Shown: one piece after another, positions 28,582 through 37,963 of the stretch
How the letters are laid out: each line of letters opens with the position of its first letter
How positions within the stretch are numbered: the first letter of the stretch is position 1
Source: Bacilli bacterium
Lineage (GTDB): Bacteria; Bacillota_I; Bacilli_A; RFN20; CAG-288
NCBI GenBank assembly: GCA_022652945.1
Contig: JALCRV010000001.1
Span: 195,384 to 259,383 of the forward strand
DNA length: 64,000 nt
Reading direction: 5' to 3'
Position numbers and translations under genes: made by a program
Notes under the pieces: model-generated
The model's database searches: none
Seen by the model: only the letters and a program-made list of their open reading frames with translations
Told to the model about the DNA's origin: nothing

Positions 28582-30879
28582 ATGGAAAAGATTAAGGATT
28601 TCATCGAAAATGGCCAAGGAGTCATCGGAATCGAATTCGGTTCCACCCGTATTAAGGCTGTTTTAATCGATGATAGGGCTCATCCGCTCGCCAATGGCTC
28701 TTTCGCTTGGGAAAACCAACTGATCGACGGAATCTGGTCTTACCCTCAAGAACAAATAATTCCCGGCTTACAAGCCTGCTACGCTTCATTAGCTAAAGAT
28801 GTCGAAACTAAATACGGGGTTAAATTGACTAAAGCCAAGGCCTTAGGCATCTCCGGTATGATGCACGGCTATATGGCCTTCGATGACAAAGACAATCTTC
28901 TGGTCCCCTTCCGTACCTGGAGAAATACCATCACTAAGGAAGCAGCCAGCAAATTAACTGATCTCTTTGGTTTCAATATTCCTGAAAGATGGTCTATTGC
29001 CCATCTTTATCAGGCTATTCTGAAAAAAGAACCGCACGTTAAAAATATCAGTCACATTTCAACTTTAACTGTTTATATCCAATACCTTTTAACCGGAAAA
29101 AGAGCCATCGGCATCGGGGAGGCTTCCGGTATGTTCCCGATTGCTCCCGATGGGACTTCCTTTGATAAAAAGATGCTCGCTCAATTCCAAGACTTAATTA
29201 AAGATGAAGGTTTTGCTTGGAATATTGGAGATATTTTGCCGACGATTAAGAAAGCCGGCGAAATCGCTGGAACTCTGACAAAAGAAGGCGCCAAACTTCT
29301 CGATCCTTCCGGCAACCTAGAAGCGGGTATTCCGCTTTGCCCTCCTGAAGGTGATGCTCAAACCGGCATGGCAGCCACCAATTCCATCGCTCCTAAGACT
29401 GGCAATGTCTCCGCCGGCACTTCCGTCTTCGCCATGGTCGTCTTGGAAAAACCTTTAAGCACCCTCCACCGGGAAATCGATGTCGTCACCACTCCAGAAG
29501 GCAAGCCGACCGCCATGGTACACGCTAATAACTGCTGCGGTGAGTTAGATAACTGGGTTTCTCTTTTTGACGAAGCTATCAAAGTCACAGGTAATACCGT
29601 AAGTAAAGGCGACCTTTATAAATCGCTTTACGAAGCAAGCCTGAAAGGCGATGAAAATGTCGGAAATCTTGAGGCCTGCAATTATCTTTCCGGTGAATCC
29701 ATTACCTCGATTGATAATGGCCAGGCGATGTTCCTACATAAGTTCAACGATAAAATGAATCTCGCCAACTTCATGCGAGCCCAGCTTTTCTCGGCCTTAG
29801 CTACTTTGCGTCTCGGGATGGATATCCTTGATAAGGAAGGTGTCCAGATTCAAAGAATGTCCGGCCAAGGTGGATTCTTCACCGTCAGAAGCGTTGGACC
29901 AAAGGTCATGGCAGCCGCATTAAGGACCAATATCGACTTAATGCAAACCGCTGGTGAAGGAGGCCCGTGGGGCATGGCTATCCTTGCTTCATATATGGTC
30001 AACAAGAAAAAAGATGAAGATTTGCAGAGTTTTTTAAACCGTGCCGTCTTTAAGGATGCCCCTTTAGAGACATTCTCGAAGGACGATTTAAAGAAGAGCT
30101 TCGATGCTTATATGGTTAATTACGCTCACACCATCAAAGTGGAAAAAGCCGCGGTTGAAAAGATCGATGTCAAAAACGATCCGACCATCGCTGAACTGAA
30201 GAAACGGGTTTATGAAGCCAACCTCGAATTAGTTAAGTATGGCTTAGTCGTCCTCACCTGGGGTAACGTCTCTGCTATCGATCGGGCAAAAGGCTTAGTC
30301 GTCATCAAACCTTCCGGAGTCGACTATAAGACCATGAAAGCGGAAGACATGGTCGTCGTTGATTTAGATGGTAACGTCGTCGAAGGGAATTTAAGACCTT
30401 CTTCTGATACGCCAACCCACCTGGCTTTATATAAAGCCTTTAAGGATGTCGGAGGCATTTGCCATACCCATTCAGTCAATGCTGTTGCTTTTGCCCAAGC
30501 CGGCAAACCTCTTCAAGCTTACGGAACGACCCACGCCGATACTTTCTACGGGGATGTTCCTCTGACTCGCAGTCTTACCAAAGACGAAATCGAAAAGGAT
30601 TATGAATTAAATACCGGCAAGGTCATCATCGAAGCCTTTAAAGGCATCGATCCACTTTCAATTCCGGCGGTCTTAGTTAAAAACCACGGGCCTTTCACTT
30701 GGGGCACTTCCCCTGAAAAGGCTGTCGAGAACGCTCTGATTTTGGAAACTGATGCGGAGATGGCAATTAAGACTGAAAAATTAAACCCTAACGCTAAAAG
30801 AGTAGACCAATACCTTTTAGATAAGCATTATTTAAGAAAACACGGTAAGAACGCATATTACGGCCAGAAGAAAAAATAA
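28582..30879 (+). CDS. Fused FGGY carbohydrate kinase (ribulokinase-like) and L-ribulose-5-phosphate 4-epimerase (AraD-like)
   Basis: N-terminus GVIGIEFGSTRIKAVLI...GISGMMHGYM...GNVSAGTSVFAMV; C-terminus TWGNVSAIDRAKGLVVIKPSGVDY...CHTHSVNAVAFAQAG...THADTFYGDVP. Start at 28582 (SD GGGGGAG); the ORF-track start at 28543 lies near the expected TSS. Confidence 0.9.
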   Translation: MEKIKDFIENGQGVIGIEFGSTRIKAVLIDDRAHPLANGSFAWENQLIDGIWSYPQEQIIPGLQACYASLAKDVETKYGVKLTKAKALGISGMMHGYMAFDDKDNLLVPFRTWRNTITKEAASKLTDLFGFNIPERWSIAHLYQAILKKEPHVKNISHISTLTVYIQYLLTGKRAIGIGEASGMFPIAPDGTSFDKKMLAQFQDLIKDEGFAWNIGDILPTIKKAGEIAGTLTKEGAKLLDPSGNLEAGIPLCPPEGDAQTGMAATNSIAPKTGNVSAGTSVFAMVVLEKPLSTLHREIDVVTTPEGKPTAMVHANNCCGELDNWVSLFDEAIKVTGNTVSKGDLYKSLYEASLKGDENVGNLEACNYLSGESITSIDNGQAMFLHKFNDKMNLANFMRAQLFSALATLRLGMDILDKEGVQIQRMSGQGGFFTVRSVGPKVMAAALRTNIDLMQTAGEGGPWGMAILASYMVNKKKDEDLQSFLNRAVFKDAPLETFSKDDLKKSFDAYMVNYAHTIKVEKAAVEKIDVKNDPTIAELKKRVYEANLELVKYGLVVLTWGNVSAIDRAKGLVVIKPSGVDYKTMKAEDMVVVDLDGNVVEGNLRPSSDTPTHLALYKAFKDVGGICHTHSVNAVAFAQAGKPLQAYGTTHADTFYGDVPLTRSLTKDEIEKDYELNTGKVIIEAFKGIDPLSIPAVLVKNHGPFTWGTSPEKAVENALILETDAEMAIKTEKLNPNAKRVDQYLLDKHYLRKHGKNAYYGQKKK

Positions 30880-30894
30880 AGGAGGGATTTCATC

Positions 30895-32373
30895 ATGGCA
30901 TTGTTTATCGGAGGCGACTTAGGGACTTCTGCTTTGAAGCTTTTGTTAGTCGATGAAAAAGGAAAGATCTTAAAAACCGTCAGTGAAGAATATTCTCTCT
31001 CCTTCCCTCATCCGGGCTGGTCTGAACAGAACCCGGCTGATTGGTGGAAAGCTTTAGTTAAAGGTATCGAAGATTTAGTTTCACCGGAAGAAATAAATCT
31101 CGTCAAAGGAATCGCAATCGATGGACAGATGCACGGCTTAGTCGCCTTAGATGAAAAAGGCCAAGTCATCAGACCCGCTATTCTTTGGAACGATGGAAGA
31201 ACCATCGAAGAAGTCGATTATCTGAATAAAAAGATCGGCAAAGAAAACTTAATAAAGGAAACCGGCAATATCGCTTATGCCGGATTCACCGCTCCGAAGA
31301 TTTTATGGATGAAGAAAAATGAGCCGGAGCTATTTAAGAAGATCGCTCATATCATGCTTCCGAAAGACTATTTGGTTTATAAATTAACCGGCAAATTCGC
31401 CACCGAATATTCTGATGCGGCCGGCACTCTGCTCCTTGATGTCAACCATAAACAGTGGTCAGAAAAGATGCTATCAATCTGCGGAGTCGATAAGAAGTCT
31501 CTTCCGAAGATCTATGAGTCAGGTGAGATTGTCGCTACTTTAAATGAGGAAACAGCAAAACTGCTGAAACTGACTGATAAGACCTTTGTCTGCGCCGGAG
31601 CAGCGGATAATGCTGCGGCGGCTTTAGGGGTCGGAGCTATCGAAAGCGGGGATGCAAATATTTCCCTTGGCACCTCCGGCACCATCTTTGTCGATTCAGA
31701 TAAGTTCACTTTCGATCCTAACGGAGCCATTCACGCTTTCAATTCAGCCTCTGGGGATTATTGTCTATTAGCCTGTATGCTCTCGGCAGCTTCGTGTCTG
31801 AAATGGTTAAACGAAACCATCTTAGAGACTGAAGACTACCAGAAAGAACAAAAAGCAATCAAGGATGAAAACCTCGGTAAGAACCACGTCTTCTTCCTGC
31901 CTTATCTGATGGGAGAAAGAAGTCCGATCAACAATCCGGAAGCACGCGGTCTATTTATCGGCCTGACGATGGATACTTCTCGAGCTGACATGACCCAGGC
32001 TGTTTTAGAAGGAGTCGCCTTCGCCTTAAAAGATTCCTTAATGGCTGCCAAGAAAATTGGAGTCACCGTTAAAGAAAGCTGCTTAACTGGCGGCGGCAGC
32101 AAATCAGTTCTATGGAGACAGATTCTCGCTGACATCCTCGATCTCAAACTCGATATCGTCGGTGATCAATATGGACCGGCTTACGGCATGGCGATGATGG
32201 CTATGGTCGCTGGCGGCATCTTCAAGAATATGAAAGAAGCTAAGAAAGCCTTAATCCAAGTTAAGGAAACAATCGTCCCGGATAAGGAAAAGGTCAAGCT
32301 TTATGAAGAACGTTATGAGCAGTTTGTTAATATCTATCCGGCTGTCAAAGAGCTTTATCAGCACATCAAATAA
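30895..32373 (+). CDS. xylB: Xylulokinase
   Basis: FGGY kinase with GGDLGTSALKLLLVDEKG, HPGWSEQNPADWW, IAIDGQMHGLV, CAGAADNAAAALG. Confidence 0.92.
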   Translation: MALFIGGDLGTSALKLLLVDEKGKILKTVSEEYSLSFPHPGWSEQNPADWWKALVKGIEDLVSPEEINLVKGIAIDGQMHGLVALDEKGQVIRPAILWNDGRTIEEVDYLNKKIGKENLIKETGNIAYAGFTAPKILWMKKNEPELFKKIAHIMLPKDYLVYKLTGKFATEYSDAAGTLLLDVNHKQWSEKMLSICGVDKKSLPKIYESGEIVATLNEETAKLLKLTDKTFVCAGAADNAAAALGVGAIESGDANISLGTSGTIFVDSDKFTFDPNGAIHAFNSASGDYCLLACMLSAASCLKWLNETILETEDYQKEQKAIKDENLGKNHVFFLPYLMGERSPINNPEARGLFIGLTMDTSRADMTQAVLEGVAFALKDSLMAAKKIGVTVKESCLTGGGSKSVLWRQILADILDLKLDIVGDQYGPAYGMAMMAMVAGGIFKNMKEAKKALIQVKETIVPDKEKVKLYEERYEQFVNIYPAVKELYQHIK

Positions 32374-32387
32374 AGGAGGTGCTTTAT

Positions 32388-33038
32388 ATGAAAATACATT
32401 CGATTCAAGAAGAACTGTTCAGCGAATACGGCAGAGTTGTCGAGGGACTTGATGTCAATGATTTGGTCAAGACCTTAAAAGACAAAACCCCGCTTCCGCA
32501 GGAAGGAACTGTTTATACTCCGTCCGATAAAAATCTAGAAAGCCTTCCCGTCTTCGAAGTCCTAAAACAGAACGTTTACGGCGGAATGCCTATTCAGTTA
32601 GGATACTGCAACGGCCATAATACTAAGCTCAACTGCTTAGAGTACCATCGTGATTCCGAGATTAATCTTGGCACGGAAGACTTTATTCTCTTGCTTGCCA
32701 AGAGGTCTGAAATAAAGAACAACCTTCTTGACACAAAGAAAGTTGTTGCCTTCTATGTTCCCAAGAATGTAGCGGTAGAAGTTTATGCTACCACTCTTCA
32801 TTATGCACCGTGTGAAGCTAAAGTCGGTCAGGGTTTCAAGGTGTTGGTTGTCCTTCCTAGAGGAACCAATGGCCCGCTCCCGAAGATTGTTAAGCCTTTT
32901 GAAAATGCCGAGTTCGCCTTCCTTTGGGCTTCGAATAAATGGCTGTTGGCTCACGAAGAATCTTCCGAGGCATCAAAGGGTGCGAAAGTCGGACTAGTCG
33001 GTACGAACATCGATATTTCTAAAGACATAGCGAAATAA
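32388..33038 (+). CDS. DUF4867 family (cupin-like) protein
   Basis: LGYCNGHNTKLNCLEYHRDSEINLG, VEVYATTLHYAPCEA; placement next to a FucI/AraA-like isomerase. ATG at 32388 behind AAAGGAGG. Confidence 0.7.
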   Translation: MKIHSIQEELFSEYGRVVEGLDVNDLVKTLKDKTPLPQEGTVYTPSDKNLESLPVFEVLKQNVYGGMPIQLGYCNGHNTKLNCLEYHRDSEINLGTEDFILLLAKRSEIKNNLLDTKKVVAFYVPKNVAVEVYATTLHYAPCEAKVGQGFKVLVVLPRGTNGPLPKIVKPFENAEFAFLWASNKWLLAHEESSEASKGAKVGLVGTNIDISKDIAK

Positions 33039-33059
33039 TCAAAAGGAGGAAAAATCACT

Positions 33060-34535
33060 ATGACAAACATTCCTGAAGTTAAGCTTGGTATCGTCGCCGT
33101 CTCTCGTTCCTGCTTCCCCGCTTCCCTTTCTGAAAAGAGAAGAGAGGCCATCGTCAAGGTCTATGGCAAGGATCTTTATGATTCCAAAGTCATCGTCCAA
33201 AACGAACTCGATGCTTTAAAGGCCATCGATGATGTTAAGAAAGCTGGAGTCAACGCCTTGGTTGTCTTCTTAGGCAACTTTGGCCCGGAAACTCCTGAGA
33301 CCATCATCGCCGATAAATGGGATGGCCCGATTATGTATTGTGCTTCCGCTGAAGGTGATGGCAATTTGATGAACGGCCGTGGCGATGCCTATTGCGGCAT
33401 GCTAAACTGCTCTTATAACTTAGGTTTGAGACACAAGAAAGCTTACATCCCGGAGAATCCTGTCGGCACCGCTGAAGAACTCGCTGGTGAAATCAAGAAG
33501 TTCCTTCCGATTTCCCGTGTCATTTTAGGCCTTAAGGATCTGAAGATCATTGCTTTCGGACCTCGTCCGGATGATTTCCTCGCTTGCAACGCTCCGATTA
33601 AAGCTCTTTATGATCTTGGAGTCGCCATTGAAGAGAATTCCGAACTCGATCTGCTCGTCTCCTATAATCATCACGCTGAAGATAAGAGAATTCCGGCCAA
33701 GATTGAAGAGATGAAGAAAGAACTTGGCAGCAAGAATCCTTATGAAGGCGTCTTACCTCGTCTTGCTCAATATGAGTTGACTTTACTCGATTGGGCGGAA
33801 GAGCATAAAGGGACTAGAAAGTATGTCGCTTTTGCTAACAAATGCTGGCCGGCTTTCCAGACCGAATTCAAATTCGTTCCGTGCTATGTCAATTCCCGCT
33901 TAGCGGGTATGGGCATCCCGGTTTCCTGCGAAGTTGATATCTACGGCGCCTTATCCGAATATATCGGCTTATGCGCTTCTAACGAAACTCCGACTTTACT
34001 CGATATCAACAACACCGTCCCGCAGTCGATCTTCGATGAAGAAATCAAAGGCAAGTACAACTACCGTCTCCACGAAACCTTCATGGGCTTCCACTGCGGC
34101 AACACTTGCTCTTCTCTCCTCTGCAACCCTCATATGGGCTACCAGCTCATTATGAAACGTCAACTTGAACCGGATAAAAAAGAACCGGACATCACCCGTG
34201 GCACGATGGAAGGAAACATCAAGCCGGGAGATATCACCTTCTTCCGTCTGCAGTCGACCGCTGGAACTGAACTTAAAGCCTACGTCGCTCAGGGCGAAGT
34301 CTTGGATGCTGATTGCCATTCCTTCGGCTCGATCGGTATCTTCGCTATCAAGGATATGGATCGCTTCTACCGTCACGTTTTGATTCAGAAGAGATTCCCG
34401 CACCACGGCGCTGTCGCCTTCGGACATGTCGGAGAGACTCTGTTTGAAGTCTTTAAGTATCTCGGCATCGGAGATATCTCTTATAATCAGCCGGCTTCCT
34501 TACCGTATCCGGATGAGAATCCGTTCGCTAAGTAA
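33060..34535 (+). CDS. L-fucose/L-arabinose isomerase family protein
   Basis: 491 aa; NALVVFLGNFGPETPE, CEVDIYGALSEYIGLCA, FHCGNTCSSLLCNP; operon context suggests an arabinose isomerase role. Confidence 0.85.
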   Translation: MTNIPEVKLGIVAVSRSCFPASLSEKRREAIVKVYGKDLYDSKVIVQNELDALKAIDDVKKAGVNALVVFLGNFGPETPETIIADKWDGPIMYCASAEGDGNLMNGRGDAYCGMLNCSYNLGLRHKKAYIPENPVGTAEELAGEIKKFLPISRVILGLKDLKIIAFGPRPDDFLACNAPIKALYDLGVAIEENSELDLLVSYNHHAEDKRIPAKIEEMKKELGSKNPYEGVLPRLAQYELTLLDWAEEHKGTRKYVAFANKCWPAFQTEFKFVPCYVNSRLAGMGIPVSCEVDIYGALSEYIGLCASNETPTLLDINNTVPQSIFDEEIKGKYNYRLHETFMGFHCGNTCSSLLCNPHMGYQLIMKRQLEPDKKEPDITRGTMEGNIKPGDITFFRLQSTAGTELKAYVAQGEVLDADCHSFGSIGIFAIKDMDRFYRHVLIQKRFPHHGAVAFGHVGETLFEVFKYLGIGDISYNQPASLPYPDENPFAK

Positions 34536-34557
34536 AAGATAAGTTACGTTTAAGCCT

Positions 34558-34585
34558 GGCTCCCTGCAAAGGGAGCCTTTTTTAT
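34558..34585 (+). terminator. Intrinsic terminator of the pentose operon
   Basis: GGCTCCC-TGCAAA-GGGAGCC followed by TTTTTT. Confidence 0.85.
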
Positions 34586-34597
34586 TCAAGGCCAAAA

Positions 34598-34630
34598 GAA
34601 AAAACAAAAACCCGCGGACGAATCCGCGGG
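34598..34630 (-). terminator. Intrinsic terminator of the pgk-tpiA operon
   Basis: CCCGCGGA-CGAA-TCCGCGGG; on the minus strand followed by TTTTTGTTTTTTC. Confidence 0.85.
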
Positions 34631-34652
34631 CTAAATAGATAAAGGAAGAAGA

Positions 34653-35408
34653 CTAGCAGTTTTCGATCAATTCCTTGAAGGAAGCAGCGGTCAAAGAAGC
34701 CCCGCCGACCAAAGCGCCATCGACATCTTCCTGGGCTAAATACCCGTGGATGTTGACAGGCTTCACCGAGCCACCGTAGAGAATCTCAATCTGCTGAGCG
34801 GCTTTCTTGGAATACAGTTCTTCAATCAGAGAGCGGATGTATTTGCAGATATTTTCCGCAATCTCTTCGGAAGCATTCTTTCCAGTGCCGATCGACCAGA
34901 CCGGTTCATAAGCGATGATGATGTGAGCAAGATCAGCTTCGGAGATTCCCATCAGACCGACAAGAATCTGGGAGCGGATAATGTCTTCAGCCATCCCGGC
35001 TTCGAATTCCTTCAAAGTCTCACCGACGCAGAAGATACCTCCCATGCCGGCTTTCGTCAAAGCCTTCAAGCGAAGGTTGCAATCGAAGTCATTCTCTTTT
35101 TCGTACGCTCTTCTTTCCGAGTGTCCGACCAAAGAGCCTTCAGCTCCGACTTCCTGGATCATCGGGATTGAGACATTGCCAGTATAAGCGCCGTGGTTAA
35201 GGTAATGTACCTCTTCCGCGTAGACTTTCAAGCCAGCTTTATGTTCGGCGACGTAGGCCAAGGATAAATAGGCCGGCGCCACACCGATGATAAGGTCTTT
35301 TTTCGCGGCAGCTGCAGTTAATGTCTCCGCTTCGGCGCAGAAGGCTTTCGCCTCGGCCAAAGTATTGTTCATCTTCCAGTTGCCGAAGAGGATCTTCTTT
35401 CTCGCCAT
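34653..35408 (-). CDS. tpiA: Triosephosphate isomerase
   Basis: FGNWKMN, VGHSERRAYEKE, IAYEPVWSIGTGK, ILYGGSVKP. Confidence 0.98.
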   Translation of the reverse strand: MARKKILFGNWKMNNTLAEAKAFCAEAETLTAAAAKKDLIIGVAPAYLSLAYVAEHKAGLKVYAEEVHYLNHGAYTGNVSIPMIQEVGAEGSLVGHSERRAYEKENDFDCNLRLKALTKAGMGGIFCVGETLKEFEAGMAEDIIRSQILVGLMGISEADLAHIIIAYEPVWSIGTGKNASEEIAENICKYIRSLIEELYSKKAAQQIEILYGGSVKPVNIHGYLAQEDVDGALVGGASLTAASFKELIENC

Positions 35409-35411
35409 AAC

Positions 35412-36632
35412 TTACTTGACCTCGGCGATAACGTCGATGCCAGGCAGATGGCCATCGAATTGAATCATCTCAAGGGAAGCACCGCCACCGGTCGAAACGT
35501 GGGAGAACTTCTGCTTGTATCCGAACTGTTTAACAGCAGCAGCGGAATCGCCACCACCGACAACGGAGAAGCAATGAGGATTGCTAGCGATAGCTTCGCA
35601 GATGCCTTTAGTTCCAGCCTGGAACTGTTCTTTTTCAAAGACACCAGCAGGGCCATTCCAGAAGATGGTCTTGGCTCCAGCAATGATCTTCGCAAACTTG
35701 GCGACTGACTTCGGGCCGATATCCATACCCATCATATCAGAAGGGACTTTATCAGCAGCGACAGTCTTGATGACTTTCGGATCATCGAAGGCGTCAGCGA
35801 TGACATTATCAACCGGAAGCGCAATCTTGCCGGAAGCTAAGCATTTCTTAGCATATTCAAGCTGATCGAGCTCAACCGGAGAAGTGCCGGTCTCATAACC
35901 TTCAGATTTGAAGAAGGTGTAAGCCATAGCACCGCAGACGATGATGGTATCGCATTTCTTCAATAAGGAATCGATAACCTGAATCTTATCGGAAACCTTC
36001 AAGCCGCCTAAGATGGCGACATAAGGTCTTTGATCAGCAGCGACTTCGACGCAGCGAGAAAGCGCTACGACTTCTTTCTCAACGAGGTAGCCCATGACAA
36101 CCGGCTTCCCTTCCTTCTTCATCAATTCAGGGATACCGACGGTGGAGCAATGAGCACGGTGAGCCGAGCCGAAAGCATCCATGCAGAAGGCATCACCGAA
36201 CTTAGCCCAGTAAGCAGCTAATTCCGGATCATTCTTAGTTTCGCCTTTTTCATAACGGGTGTTCTGCATAACCAAAACATCGCCGTTCTTCATCTCAGCG
36301 ACAGCTTTCTCAAGCTCTTCGCCTCTGGTGACCGGAACGAAGACGACTTTCTTCCCGAGCAGTTCGCCTAAGCGAGCCGCAACCGGAGCCATATCGTTCT
36401 TTTTCTTCTGATCGGCGACTTCTTCCGGAGTCTTCTTAAAGTCAATCTTGCCCAAGTGGGACATAAGAATGACCTTGGCGCCTTTCTTGACCAATTCCTG
36501 AATGGTCGGAAGAGCAGCCTTGATACGATTATCATCTCTGATCGTCCCATCATCTTTGAAAGGGACGTTGAAATCGACTCTGACGATAACTCTTAAGCCT
36601 TCAGCTTTAAGATCCTTGACATGTGCTTTCAT
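35412..36632 (-). CDS. pgk: Phosphoglycerate kinase
   Basis: VIVRVDFNVPF, DDNRIKAALPTI, VILMSHLGK, IFWNGPAGVFE, GGGDSAAAV, HVSTGGGASLE. Confidence 0.98.
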   Translation of the reverse strand: MKAHVKDLKAEGLRVIVRVDFNVPFKDDGTIRDDNRIKAALPTIQELVKKGAKVILMSHLGKIDFKKTPEEVADQKKKNDMAPVAARLGELLGKKVVFVPVTRGEELEKAVAEMKNGDVLVMQNTRYEKGETKNDPELAAYWAKFGDAFCMDAFGSAHRAHCSTVGIPELMKKEGKPVVMGYLVEKEVVALSRCVEVAADQRPYVAILGGLKVSDKIQVIDSLLKKCDTIIVCGAMAYTFFKSEGYETGTSPVELDQLEYAKKCLASGKIALPVDNVIADAFDDPKVIKTVAADKVPSDMMGMDIGPKSVAKFAKIIAGAKTIFWNGPAGVFEKEQFQAGTKGICEAIASNPHCFSVVGGGDSAAAVKQFGYKQKFSHVSTGGGASLEMIQFDGHLPGIDVIAEVK

Positions 36633-36670
36633 TGTGATTATTAATCTCCTTTTTTAAAGCATTTTCCTGA

Positions 36671-36702
36671 AAAAAACGTCCGAGCTTATTACCGCTCGGA
36701 CG
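36671..36702 (-). terminator. Intrinsic terminator between gap and pgk
   Basis: CGTCCGAGC/GCTCGGACG 9-bp perfect stem; minus strand followed by TTTTTT. Confidence 0.8.
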
Positions 36703-36717
36703 CCAGCAACTTTCTTA

Positions 36718-37746
36718 TTACTTGACGAGGAGCTTGCCGTACATCTTGGTCAGTCTGATGAGCTGGCAAGTGTAGGAATACTCGTTATCGTACCAAGCAA
36801 AGATATCGACGTGCTGATTGCCATCCGGATCGGTGAAGACGTTGGTATCAGTGGAATCATAGATGCCACCAGCAGTTAAGCCGATGATATCGGAGGAGAC
36901 GATCAGGTCATCGGTATAAGCCAGAGTGCCCTTCAGTTCGCCTTCAGCCGCAGCCTTCATGGCAGCGTTGATTTCTTTCTTATCAGCGACTTTGTTCTTG
37001 AGGATGACGTGCAGATCGATCAAGGAACCATCCATGACCGGAACACGGATCGCACCGCCTTGGAGTCTGCCGTTAAGTTGCGGAAGAACCAAGCCGATAG
37101 CTTTCGCCGCACCAGTGGAGGTCGGGACGATGTTCTGAGAGGAAGTTCTGCCACGGCGGAAATCCTTCTCTTTAACAACATCCAAAGTAGCCTGATCGTT
37201 GGTGAAGGCATGAACAGTGGACATATAGCCACCGACGATGCCGAATTTATCATCGAGGACTTTGCAAACCGGAGCTAAGCAGTTAGTGGTGCAGGAAGCG
37301 CCAGAGATAACTGTCTGATCCTTGGTAAGCTTATCGGTGTTGACACCGAAGACATAAGTCGGAGTAGTCTTATCTTTCGCCGGGGCAGAAATGACGACGC
37401 CTTTAGCGCCACCATTGAGGTGAGCCTGGCAGGAAGCAGCATCGGTGAAATGGCCGGTGCATTCGATGACGACATCGACATCATGCTTCTTCCAAGGAAT
37501 AAGAGTCGGATCCTTTTGCTTATAGATAGGAATCATCTTCCCATCGTAGACGAGGGAATCCTCAGTGGAAGAAATCTTCTCGACTTCCCAAGCACCATGA
37601 GCAGTATCGTGCTGGAGCAAATAAGCGAGGTTAGCAGGAGAAGAAAGATCGTTAATCGCGACAACTTCAAGTCCTTCTTCGACACAACGACGGAAAGCGA
37701 GACGGCCAATACGACCGAAACCATTAATACCGACTTTTACTGACAT
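36718..37746 (-). CDS. gap: Glyceraldehyde-3-phosphate dehydrogenase
   Basis: KVGINGFGRIGRLAFR, SGASCTTNCLAPV, WYDNEYSYTCQ. Confidence 0.98.
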   Translation of the reverse strand: MSVKVGINGFGRIGRLAFRRCVEEGLEVVAINDLSSPANLAYLLQHDTAHGAWEVEKISSTEDSLVYDGKMIPIYKQKDPTLIPWKKHDVDVVIECTGHFTDAASCQAHLNGGAKGVVISAPAKDKTTPTYVFGVNTDKLTKDQTVISGASCTTNCLAPVCKVLDDKFGIVGGYMSTVHAFTNDQATLDVVKEKDFRRGRTSSQNIVPTSTGAAKAIGLVLPQLNGRLQGGAIRVPVMDGSLIDLHVILKNKVADKKEINAAMKAAAEGELKGTLAYTDDLIVSSDIIGLTAGGIYDSTDTNVFTDPDGNQHVDIFAWYDNEYSYTCQLIRLTKMYGKLLVK

Positions 37747-37819
37747 TACTAATGTCCTCCTTATACGTAATTAATTATAATACAAATAAAAGGAACTTCT
37801 CAATAATCCATCGCTTATC

Positions 37820-37831
37820 AAAAGCGCTTTT
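37820..37831 (-). promoter_or_regulatory. cre-like palindrome upstream of gap
   Basis: Perfect palindrome AAAAGCGCTTTT about 75 bp upstream of the gap start codon. Confidence 0.35.
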
Positions 37832-37877
37832 TAGCCCTTTTAAGCCTCAAAGTCACCTTCGGAGAAAGAAACTCTTT

Positions 37878-37899
37878 AAAAAAGGCCTTAAATAGGCCT
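37878..37899 (-). terminator. Candidate terminator downstream of whiA
   Basis: AGGCCT-N5-AGGCCT self-complementary arms; minus strand followed by TTTTT. Confidence 0.5.
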
Positions 37900-37963
37900 A
37901 TGTTATACGCTAAGACGATAAACCGGTATATCGGTCAAAAGAAATAAATTACCGACTCTTAGT

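Noticed and set aside
33996-34427. 143-aa ORF antisense to the isomerase gene
   Set aside because: Shadow ORF; conserved protein on the plus strand explains the sequence.
34746-35171. 141-aa ORF antisense to tpiA
   Set aside because: Shadow ORF over canonical TpiA motifs.
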